Assembly (NCBI GenBank): GCA_963693285.1
Contig: OY848921.1
Coordinates: 620,001 to 684,000, forward strand
Direction: 5' to 3'
Source of the DNA: Xestospongia muta
Taxonomy: Eukaryota; Porifera; Demospongiae; Haplosclerida; Petrosiidae
DNA length: 64,000 bases
This document shows, piece after piece, positions 36,739 through 50,144 of the stretch (within the stretch, counting starts at the first letter, position 1; every line of letters begins with the position of its first letter). The position numbers and the translations under genes are program-made. The notes under the pieces were generated by a model, which made no database searches, was not told the DNA's origin, and saw only the letters and a program-made list of their open reading frames with translations.

Positions 36739-39700
36739 ATGGGTAAGGACAAGAAAAAAAAGAAGTCTTCTTTTCGATTGATGAAATTGGTAAGTTTTAC
36801 TAGGATAATATTTATCGCATTGACGGCGATATAATATATATCGCTTGTAGTTCGGCGGTGACAGAGAAGACAAAGGCAGACCAGACGTAGTTGCACCAGA
36901 GTTAACTTACCACAGTAAGTTCCAATGTTTTTGTCATTGATATTGCTCCTCTCATTACAAATAGGTATTGGACGAATGAATCCTAAACATATACGTGATT
37001 CTGAATGCTGGGATATTAAGGTTAGCAAAACCATTTCTCCCTAACTGTCCATATTATATATAAATCCTTAATAAAAAGTACCTAGGATGTATTCCTAATG
37101 TTGCCGATTGGCAGACACCGAACAATAGGACGGATTTCATGGAAATGATAGATCGAGCACAAGTACGTGACTCTTATATTCATCCATGTATCTCTATCTG
37201 TCCATTTGTCTTTCAATTCATCTATTTAGAATAGTGGACAAGTCATGTGGAGTTCAAGTGACGTCAAATCTCTTCACATTTCATTTCAATGGTTGATTGT
37301 ATCAGACAAAAGCAAAAAGGTACAATTTAAAAATATTTTATTGATTACATGTGATTCAAAAATTTTTAGATGACTTTTGTTGAAGTTCCCATGGCAACAG
37401 TGGGTAGTCTCTCATATGCCGAAGATGACGATCGTCATTATCTGGGAGTAAAAGCAGCTGTGGTATCCAAAGATGGACGGAGTCAGTTTTGTTGTTATGT
37501 ACTAGAATGCAATAATGAGGTAATAAAAATAATGAATTAACAACTTTTTGATGTCCATTTCACTAGGTAACTGTTAGGAGCATTTGTTTGTCAGTTGATG
37601 AAATATTTCGATTGTTACTAGCCCAAAAACAAGCTAGAGAACGAGAAAATGAAGAACAACAAGAACCAGGATTACGTCCTGTTATGGTAGATCGTCTCAC
37701 TACCTCCCCATCTGGTATGGTGCACTCCTCTTCTGCTGAACAAGATATCAGCAGACACAGTAGAGAAGATACAAAACCCCGTCGACGGAGATCTAATATA
37801 GAGAATTCTCCTCAAAAATCTGAAGTGTGGACCAGAGGAGAGATTAGAAGACATTCTTATGATAATCCTCATGATGTACTAGATCGGCAATTTTCTGCTA
37901 TGTATGACAACCAACCCTCTCTACCAGCTGCTGTCTCTTCTCAACAACCACGCATCAAAAGAAAAAGTCGTGACATGACAACTTCTATTTCTACTAAGGA
38001 TCATGATAGTGATGATGATGTTTTGGTCAGTCCTTTACAAAGAGTGAACCCCTTCAATATACATGATGGAAACATTCAACGTCAGTTGTTAGGGGATACT
38101 AAAGGTATCACTGTCTCTGATCGTTTGGATATCCTTGTGCCTAAAGGCAAAACTCGTTCCTCAATTCTTACAACTCATTCAGTTTCTCAACCTACTCCAC
38201 TTCAGATTTCTTCTACACATCAATTCCTTACTACACCACCTGGTTCACCATTAACAATGGGTGGAGTTATGAGTCCAAATGAACTGCTAACTTTTAAAGT
38301 GAGACTTAAGACAATAATAATTATCTATTACATATTTGTACATTTTATTAGATTAATGGTGATAAAGAAACAAGGATAGATGGAGGAGCTGAAGGTACTG
38401 TACTTTTACAAACTGTATTAGGTGAGAAAGAGACGGCCATAGTAGGTACTTCCGGACATGCTGAGTTAATTACTGGTACTGAAATCAATACTTATTTAAA
38501 TGAGATGAGGTAAGTGTATGTTATTATGCAAGACAATGCTTTTATCACTTTACAGATCTGAAAGTTTAACACAACAATCTGAAATATCTCCACTTTTTGA
38601 CGGGGTACCTCCTCCTCCAGCAGCACCTGGTGGAGCTTCTCCACCTCCACCTGGTGGAGTTCCTTCATCTCCAGCCCCACCTCCTCCTCCTCCTGGTGGA
38701 GCGCCTCCCCCTCCTCCTCCTCCTCCTCCTCCTGGTGGAGCACCTCCTCCACCTCCTGGTGGAGTATCATTATCTCAACTAACCCCAGGTAGTAGTGCAT
38801 CAGTACAAGAAGATCCACCAGAGAGACTTAGAAAACCATGGAAAGGTATTTTATACAAGTTCGATACACTACTGTACTGTCTTTTGCACAGTACTCATTG
38901 GTCCTAATGATGATCCCAAGGACTCTGCCCAAAGGGGATATTTACGACAGGTGAAGGAGGAAACAGGAGACTTAGAATACACCAAGTTACGTCAAGACTG
39001 GTTGTCCTATCAAAAATGTACAATTGATGTTGTTGTCTTTGCAAGAAGAATTAAACTTGTTTTGAGAGGAGACAGGTTAGTAAATTTATTGTATAATAAT
39101 CTTTTTATTGTGTATCACAGAGAATTCCTCAGAAAACAAGCAAAAGTACTCCTTGATCCAGACGACCAACCTGTCTATTTAGACATCCTTGAAGGGCGTG
39201 TCCCTGTATCTACTAAACCTGCATCATCTGGTCCTCCACCTCCTGCACCTAAACCATCGACTGCACCCAAGAAAATACAATTCGAAAGTAGTCACCCTTC
39301 TCCTCCTCCACCTCCACATGTTCCATCTAATGAAGGAGAGAGGGGTAGAGCAGTTCGGCCAAGTGACGTTAGAAAGTGGGGAAAGTTTGGAGAGACACAC
39401 CTAGAAGATGTTGATGAGCACAAACCACGGCCTACTAGAGGTAAATTGATGGGACATATTGCCATGTTTGAAGGCAATGACAAGTCAAAAGTGGATGAAG
39501 ATGAGCCAAAAGGTGGTGGCAATAGGAGGAGAGGAGGTGATCGACATGTTAAGGACAGTGATGAGGAAGAAGAGAGAGAGAGAGATAAAAGAAAGAGGAA
39601 AGGAAAGGACAAAAAGGCTGACAGAGACCAAGATAAAAAGGCTAGCAGAGAGAAAGAGAAAAAGGCTAGCAGAGAGAAGGAAAAGAAGGCTGACAGAGAG

Positions 39701-42373
39701 AAGGAGAAGAAGGCTGACAGAGAGAAGGAGAAGAAGGCTGACAGAGAGAAGGAGAAGAAGACTGACAGAGAGAAGGAGAAGAAGGCTGGTAGAGAGAAAG
39801 AGAAAAGCAAAGATAAAGAGACAGAGAGAAAAAAGAGAGTCAAAGAAACTGAGAAAGAGAAACAAAAAGAAAAAAAGAAAGAAAAGAGGGAGAAAGAAGA
39901 AGAGACAAAGAAAAAGGCCGAACAAAAGGTTGATGCCATTTCTGACATTCTATCATTTGGCAATAAAATTCTTGAGCCTAAAGATTCTTTTTCTCAAACT
40001 CTGGATGCACTGAATGACTTTTTAGACCCACAAGCACAGATTGTAGGGGGAACGGCAGACATTGATGATCTAGACAGAATCATCAACAAAACAAAAGACC
40101 TTGCTACACAATCACAAACAACTGATCATAAGCAGAAAAGAAAGATGCCATCTTATGAAACTCTTCCTCCACCAAATCACCACGAGCCTCCTCCACCAGT
40201 TCACCATGTACCGCCTCCACCAGTACACCATGTACCACCTCCACCAGTACACCATGTACCACCTCCACCAGTCTACCATCAGCCACATTTGCCTTCACCA
40301 GTACACCATGTACAACCTCCACTTGTCCACCACGTACTGCCTCCACCAGTCTACCATCAACCATCTCTGCCATTTACACAGACGGTTCAACAGCAACCAT
40401 TTCTCGCCTCTCAACCTAGTCTGTATAATCAATCTTCAGGAATTCTTCAACAACCAATAGTGCAACCTGTTACCCAGCAACCTATGACATCCGTGCAACC
40501 AATTGTACAGCAACCAGTTGTTCAGGTACAACCAATTCCCCAACAACCAATAGTACAACCTGCTCCTCAGCCTCAGCAACCAGTACTGCAACCTGCTCCT
40601 CAGCAACCAGTACTGCAACCTGCTCCTCAGCAACCAATAGTGCAACCTGCTCCTCAGCAACCAGTACTGCAACCTGCTCCTCAGCAACCAATAGTGCAAC
40701 CTGCTCCTCAGCAACCAATAGTGCAACCTGCTCCTCAGCAACCAGTACTGCAACCTGCTCCTCAGCAACCAATAGTGCAACCTGCTCCTCAGCAACCAAT
40801 AGTGCAACCTGCTCCTCAGCAACCAGTGGTACAACCAACTCAGCAACCAATAGTGCAACCTGCTCCTCAGGAACCAGTACTGCAACCTGCTCCTCAGCAA
40901 CCAGTAGTACAACCTGCTCCTTTAGTGCAACCAACTCCTCAACCTGTTGACCAGCCACAACAGTCAACAACAGTCATTCCTTTAACTAAACCTCTGGAAT
41001 TATCTCCTCCTCCATCACCACCACAATCTTCCAATAGTCCTCCTCCATTACCATCCCCATCACCTGGACCCAATGAAGTTCCTCCTCCACATGGTGGAGC
41101 ACCTCCTCCACCACCTCCACCTCCACCTGGTGGAGCACCTCCTCCTCCACCACCTCCACCTGGTGGAGCACCTCCTCCTCCTCCACCACCTCCACCTGGT
41201 GGAACACCTCCTCCTCCATCACCTTCACCTCCACCTCCACCTCCACCTGGTGGAGCACCTCCTCCTCCTCCACCACCTCCACCTGGGGGAGCACCACCTC
41301 CACCTCCACCTGGTGGAGCACCTCCTCCTCCTCCACCACCTCCTCCTGGTGGAGCACCTCCTCCTCCTCCACCACCTCCACCTGGGGGAGTACCTCCTCC
41401 TCCATCACCTCCACCTCCACCTGGTGGAGCACCTCCACTATCTGGTAAAGTACCTCCTCCTCCACCTCCACCTCAGTCATCTAGTGGTCTCCAGACTAAG
41501 TCATCATCAGTTTCATCTACCTCTGTACATATTAAACGAAATAACTTGTTAGATGAGATAAAAGCTGGTCGGAATTTAAACAAAATTGATCTTCCTGAGG
41601 ATACCAATCGTGGTGGATTACTAGCACAGATAAGAGAGGGTAAAGACTTAAAGAAAGTAGATTTAGATGAAATGAAAAAACCAATACAGCACTCAACAAC
41701 TTTAGACACCATAGCTGAAGCAGTCTATCAGAGAGGATCACAAATGAAAAGAGAAAGCAGAGACGAGGAAAGAGAGAGGAAGGTGAGTGATATCTCGTGG
41801 AAAGATGACAGTGACTCTGCATTTAGTGATGACGAGGAAGACAAGCCAGTCAAACAGAGATCAAGTGTGAAAGAATCAAAGAAACACACACGTGCATCAT
41901 CAGGAGATTTTCCTCGACTGACTCACTCAATCAAGGAAGAAGAGGTAGAGAAACCTATCCCAGCTTGGAAAGTAGCTGTCTTAGAAAAACGTAAAAGTCA
42001 TGGTGTTGAAACAGAAATGAGAAGAGACGAAGAAGAAGAGAAGACTCCTGTCATTATGGGTGCAGATGGTACTCCATTACCACAATGGAGAGCTGCCATG
42101 ATAGCAAAGAAACAAGAACAAGAAGAAGTAGAGGAGAATGAAAAGCAAAAAAAATTATCGCTACAGGAAGCCAAATTTGAAGGAGTTCCATTATGGAAGA
42201 GAAAATTAATGGAGAAGAGAGCTCAGGAGAAAGAGGCTGAAGAAGCAAAGAAACGAGAAAAACAGCAAGAATTACAAGACAAGTTAGACACCATAGCAGC
42301 CATGCCTGCTTGGAAAAGAGAACTGTTCTTTGAGAAAAACCCTCAATACAGAGACATGCTAAAAACATTATAA
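36739..42373 (+). CDS. PTB-like, proline-rich, tandem-WH2 protein (probable actin regulator)
   Basis: ATG 36739 (MGKDKKKKKSSFRLMKL), stop TAA 42371-42373. Early exons form a PTB/PH-like domain (SECWDIK-TPNNRTDFMEMID, SLHISFQWLIVSDKSKK, RHYLGVKAAVVSKDGRSQFC). Then come a Ser/Arg-rich linker, a first poly-Pro block (38600-38780) and a conserved-looking module (YLRQVKEETGDLEYTKLRQD, FARRIKLVLRGD). A Lys/Glu repeat follows (39540-39900), then HHVPPPPV repeats (40185-40360), QQPIVQPAP repeats (40440-40940) and FH1-like GGAPPPPPP repeats (41085-41450). Two WH2 motifs (NNLLDEIKAGRNLNKI and GGLLAQIREGKDLKKV) are followed by four short repeats of the type P-x-W-K/R-x3-hydrophobic-x-K (IPAWKVAVLEKRK, LPQWRAAMIAKKQ, VPLWKRKLMEKRA, MPAWKRELFFEKN). 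WH2 motifs bind monomeric actin; poly-Pro would recruit profilin or SH3 proteins. The last repeats resemble, from memory, motifs in phostensin and taperin. I do not recognise an orthologue. Confidence 0.82.
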
Positions 42374-43212
42374 AGGTATAAGTGTTTATGACAATAATAT
42401 AATAATTTGTTTATAATAAAATAAATAAAGTTTTTCTTTGGTTCATTATCTCTTTTTAGAGAAGTCTTCTGCGACAGTTAACAGCACCACAGTAACACTC
42501 TATTTGCTTGCCTTCAACACTACCTATCACATAGTTATAATCCCAACATAATTCAGTCTGTGCTTTGATAAATCTGTCATATTAAGGAGAGTAGTTATTA
42601 TACTAAATCAAATAACATACATCTTAGCAAAGAAAGCTACCCATGGAAAACGCAAGTCATGAGAATCCACAAAAACATTTTGAACAAAAAGATTTGGAGA
42701 GCAGCTGTGCTGTATTAGGGGTTAAAAATGAGGAACAATTTTATAATAGCAAGCATTTGACTACAAACAGATTTAGAATGACTGCATGGAGAGTAACTTA
42801 CATTAAGAAATCGTGCAATGTTGCCATATTTTTGTGAGTCAACGATATAACAATGTTTCTCATTGTAATAACTGCGACAGGAGGGAAATTGGAAAAGGGA
42901 AGACAATGACAGTGAAGGAGAAGAAGACAACTATAAAATCATCACAGTACTTGATATTGTCTTAAGCTCATCATCACAATTAGCTCACCCTAGTAAGAGA
43001 TGTTTGTCTGACTTTGTTGAGTGGAGGGGAATTGCTACATACAGACTCAGTGCTACTCAAACGTGGTCTCTTAGACTCAATAGAAACTAAATAAAACTCG
43101 TCATTATCGCTCACATTCGGAGATAGCGAGTGACTAGAAACAAGCATCTCACTATTTTCATAGGATTGAGAGGAACTATAAGATAGACAGGTATTGGTAA
43201 CAAAAATTAAAT
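41627..43212. repeat. Direct tandem duplication, unit 1 (about 1,586 bases)
   Basis: This stretch recurs at 43213-44800, offset by 1,586-1,587 bases and differing at only about 15 positions by eye. It runs from inside the second WH2 motif of the plus-strand gene to a point inside the minus-strand SETDB-type gene. The junction carries a short shared CAGAT sequence. Confidence 0.95.
42456..43212 (-). pseudogene. Truncated duplicate of the SETDB-type gene (C-terminal exons only)
   Basis: This is a copy of the last exons of the intact gene at 44042-45771. It has the Ser-rich insert ([20 protein letters not shown]), the [17 protein letters not shown] exon, the [20 protein letters not shown] exon and the terminal exon ending NCRRRLL (RGRLL in the intact copy). 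The pre-SET and N-SET halves are missing and the left junction runs into WH2-gene sequence, so no functional enzyme can be made from it alone. Its frames are still open, in keeping with a recent origin. Its end lies only about 80 bases from the stop of the convergent plus-strand gene. Confidence 0.85.
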
Positions 43213-43959
43213 CAGATAAGAGAGGGTAAAGACTTAAAGAAAGTAGATTTGGATGAAATGAAAAAACCAATACAGCACTCAACAACTTTAGACACCATAG
43301 CTGAAGCAGTCTATCAGAGAGGATCACAAATGAAAAGAGAAAGCAGAGACGAGGAAAGAGAGAGGAAGGTGAGTGATATCTCGTGGAAAGATGACAGTGA
43401 CTCTGCATTTAGTGATGACGAGGAAGACAAGCCAGTCAAACAGAGATCAAGTGTGAAAGAATCAAAGAAACACACACGTGCATCATCAGGAGATTTTCCT
43501 CGACTGACTCACTCAATCAAGGAAGAAGAGGAAGAGAAACCTATCCCAGCTTGGAAAGTAGCTGTCTTAGAAAAACGTAAAAGTCATGGTGTTGAAACAG
43601 AAATGAGAAGAGATGAAGAAGAGGAGAAGACTCCTGTCATTATGGGTGCAGATGGTACTCCATTACCACAATGGAGAGCTGCCATGATAGCAAAGAAACA
43701 AGAACAAGAAGAAGCAGAGGAGAATGAAAAGCAAAAAAAATTATCGCTACAGGAAGCCAAATTTGAAGGAGTTCCATTATGGAAGAGAAAATTAATGGAG
43801 AAGAGAGCTCAGGAGAAAGAGGCTGAAGAAGCAAAGAAACGAGAAAAACACCAAGAATTACAAGACAAGTTAGACACCATAGCGGCCATGCCTGCTTGGA
43901 AAAGAGAACTGTTCTTTGAGAAAAACCCTCAATACAGAGACATGCTAAAAACATTATAA
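43213..43959 (+). pseudogene. Duplicated 3' fragment of the PTB-WH2 gene
   Basis: The fragment repeats the last 249 codons of the upstream gene from inside the second WH2 motif (QIREGKDLKKVDLDEMKK) to ...YRDMLKTL and TAA. A stop codon lies directly before the junction in this frame, and the first ATG is at 43258, so there is no evident promoter or splice entry. Amino-acid differences from the parent seen by eye are few (for example V to E before EKPIPAW, EEVEEN to EEAEEN, Q to H in KREKHQEL). It could still be used as an alternative 3' terminal exon, but no acceptor site was identified. Confidence 0.8.
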
Positions 43960-44800
43960 AGGTATAAGTGTTTATGACAATAATATAATAATTTGTTTAT
44001 AATAAAATAAATAAAGTTTTTCTTTGGTTCATTATCTCTTTTTAGAGAAGTCTTCCGCGACAGTTAACAGCACCACAGTAACACTCTATTTGCTTGCCTT
44101 CAACACTACCTACCACATAGTTATAATCCCAACATAATTCAGTCTGTGCTTTGATAAATCTGTCATATTAAGGAGAGTAGTTATTATACTAAATCAAATA
44201 ACATACATCTTAGCAAAGAAAGCTACCCATGGAAAACGCAAGTCATGAGAATCCACAAAAACATTTTGAACAAAAAGATTTGGAGAGCAGCTGTGCTGTA
44301 TTAGGGGTTAAAAATGAGGAACAATTTTATAATAGCAAGCATTTGACTACAAACAGATTTAGAATGACTGCATGGAGAGTAACTTACATTAAGAAATCGT
44401 GCAATGTTGCCATATTTTTGTGAGTCAACGATATAACAATGTTTCTCATTGTAATAACTGCGACAGGAGGGAAATTGGAAAAGGGAAGACAATGACAGTG
44501 AAGGAGAAGAAGACAACTATAAAATCATCACAGTACTTGATATTGTCTTAAGCTCATCATCACAATTAGCTCACCCTAGTAAGAGATGTTTGTCTGACTT
44601 TGTTGAGTGGAGGGGAATCGCTACATACAGACTCAGTGCTACTCAAACGTGGTCTCTTAGACTCAATAGAAACTAAATAATACTCGTCATTGTCGCTCAC
44701 GTTCGGAGATAGCGAGTGACTAGAAACAAGCATCTCACTATTTTCATAAGATTGAGAGGAACTATAAGATACGACAGGTATTGGTAACAAAAATTATATC
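43213..44800. repeat. Direct tandem duplication, unit 2
   Basis: Second unit of the approximately 1.59-kb duplication. It continues on the right into unique sequence of the SETDB-type gene (after TATATCAGATTGAC), so this unit contains the functional 3' end of that gene, while unit 1 contains the functional 3' end of the plus-strand WH2 gene. Confidence 0.95.
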
Positions 44801-45771
44801 AGATTGACTAACAACGTGGACCCATTTAAGATAGAATTGGTATCTGATTCACACCCTTCTTTGATGCGTTCCAACACCTCTAACAGAGAACCGAGTAAAT
44901 TTAATAACAGGGGCATGTACATACCAATATAATCTAGTTCCGCCATGTAATTATCTCCCGAGTGCAGACCTCTCTTATCAGCAGTATCATCAGTAACAAT
45001 AAGTCCAACATAACAACAAATAAAGGAACCTTGAGGTATGTCATCTAAAGACATCACACCCCAACCTCTAATGATAAAAAGAAAAATCAAACCTTGTCTG
45101 TCTGTCTGTCCATTCTTCCATCAGTCCATTTCTTACTTATTTTCTGTCATATATACTTTAAACCGATATTGAGGACCCTGTTGTACAACCCTGTTACTAC
45201 AGGTAGGGTTACATTCACAATATTGATTGCACTCGTAAACTCTATAACACACATATTATATAGTAACATAAAATCTTGTCAGGAAAGGTCTCACCCTGAT
45301 AGTTGCTCTGTTAACAATTTCCGATCTTCATAGCCAATAGGGGTGTGACCTAGCTTAGCCAACCCTCTACCCTCATCTAGTGTAAGTTTACGACAGGGAC
45401 AGCCTTCCGCATTAAGACATCCATCAGTACATAGACAATGGACCATGAAGCCTTTATCTTTAGGGATGTGGACATTTTGATCAGTTTTATATGTAGATAT
45501 GTACTCAAAAAAAGGAATACGCTCTTCATTCACCCAATTGACACACTAAGATTTAAAAATTAAGTATAAAAATGTAAGAGTTAGTATTTACTGATATAGG
45601 ATGCTTCTCTAAACCACAGGCTATATCTTCGTTGAGCAGAAATGGTTCATTTGTCTAAGGAAAAGAACACATTACTTTCCTATTGATATAATTTTTTACC
45701 CTTGAATCGAGAGTCTCAAATGATTGGCCATCGTCTCCACCTTGTTGTTGTCGTCGTTCATTTATAGCCAT
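44042..45771 (-). CDS. Compact SETDB-type histone H3K9 methyltransferase
   Basis: ATG 45769-45771 ([18 protein letters not shown]), stop TAA 44042-44044. Exons encode a pre-SET domain ([58 protein letters not shown]) and the first half of a SET domain ([40 protein letters not shown]). A Ser-rich insert follows, then the second half ([60 protein letters not shown]) and a post-SET-like [14 protein letters not shown] bifurcated SET with this wording is the hallmark of SETDB1/SETDB2. SETDB enzymes methylate H3K9 and silence genes and transposons. The oddity is size: roughly 350-400 residues, with no Tudor or MBD upstream. The catalytic NHSCSPN motif and post-SET cysteines are intact. A missing upstream exon set cannot be fully excluded. 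Confidence 0.87.
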
Positions 45772-45917
45772 GTAATAAATCGCTTGTTAACTAACAAAGT
45801 TGCCGGAAATATTTCTAATTATTCATAATTATCATAAAATAATTTTCTTTTAAAAATAATAATTATTAGAATAATTAATAATCATAGTTACAAATTTGCA
45901 AAACCTATGACGTACGT

Positions 45918-46065
45918 TTCATAATACGTAGTGTCTATTTGTCCAGCAGGAAATGTATACTTTGTTGTATAAAGATAGGTTAAGGTTTAGGGGGTGGGGA
46001 TCAGTTTAATACACAACAAAGTATACATTTCCTGCCGGACAAATAGACACTGCCTTCATAATACA
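45918..46065. mobile_element. MITE-like palindromic element, copy B
   Basis: The element occupies 45929-46054 (126 bases) and is the reverse complement of copy A at 1416-1531, with an extra segment of about 10 bases next to the loop. It is flanked by TTCATAATACG and TTCATAATACA (45918-45928 and 46055-46065), an 11-base duplication with one mismatch. It lies about 160 bases upstream of the start codon of the SETDB-type gene and could affect its promoter. Confidence 0.8.
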
Positions 46066-46320
46066 CAGATCCACAGAAGACGTTCTTAATGAAAACTATT
46101 CCTATTTCACTTTGGTACCAATTTTCATGACAATTTACAAACACTGGAATCACGTAACTGTTTCCTCTCATTATTGAGCATCAAATTATTTCTGGATAAC
46201 TTTTATAATTATTTTCTTGTTTCAAAATAACAATTTATCACTATAAATGAATTTTCCCATTTTATTTAATAACAATATATCACAGTTAAAGAAAATTGAA
46301 GACAAGTCTTTTAAAAAACA
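46066..46320. other. Intergenic, SETDB-type promoter side / VPS9 gene 3' end
   Basis: A/T-rich sequence between the MITE and the stop of the VPS9 gene. No gene or RNA was recognised. Confidence 0.5.
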
Positions 46321-49387
<3,067 letters not shown>

Positions 49388-49587
49388 AGTATTCTCAGTC
49401 AGTACTGACTACATGAAAAAGAGTCACTTGACTTATTCAGTGCCGATCATTTTCTAAATAAACGAACAGGAAAATTTTACTTTATGTTAGTTTCTAACTT
49501 TGGCTTTTGGCAAAAATAGCAAATCTATATTCCTCTCTTATTCACTGTATCCGTTTGTTCCACAAGTTATCTTCATAAGAAATTAAG
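49388..49587. promoter_or_regulatory. Bidirectional promoter, VPS9 gene / GIT
   Basis: 200 bases between divergent start codons. Two genes for small-GTPase regulators share it (a Rab5-family GEF and an Arf GAP). No TATA box or other motif is assigned. Confidence 0.55.
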
Positions 49588-50096
49588 ATGTCTGGAGGAA
49601 TATGTGCTGATTGCAGTGCTCCAGGTAAGCTAATTATAATTTTGTAGAATAGCCCTCAATGATCTCTCTTTCTCTCTTTCTCTCTCTCTGTAGATCCTAC
49701 CTGGGCCTCTATTAGCCGTGGTGTTCTAGTTTGTGATGAATGCTGTAGTGTACATCGGAGCTTAGGACGACATATATCATACATACGTTCTCTTCACAGT
49801 ACCAACTGGCCACCTGCGTTAAGAGAGGTTAATAGTTGGATGGACTAATGAATTGGTCATACTACCAGCGGATGGTTTAATGTTTCTTTCACTTTAGATG
49901 GTCAATACTCTTGTCCGAAAAGGCTCTAACTCGATTTGGGAACATGCACTTCACGATTCTAGCACAAAAGTGAAAATCAAGAAACCTTGTCCTAGAGATA
50001 AATTACAGTAGGTCACCTACACAGACACTACGTACACACACACACACACACACACTATGCACACACACACACACACACACACACTACACACACACT

Positions 50097-50144
<48 letters not shown>

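Noticed and set aside
39292..41480. Long minus-strand and alternative-frame proteins opposite the WH2-gene exon
   Set aside because: They mirror the coding repeats (KE, PQ, poly-Pro) of the plus-strand gene and have no independent signature.
42643..42930. Two identical 64-residue plus-strand frames (here and at 44229)
   Set aside because: They are antisense to the SETDB-type SET exons and are identical only because of the segmental duplication.
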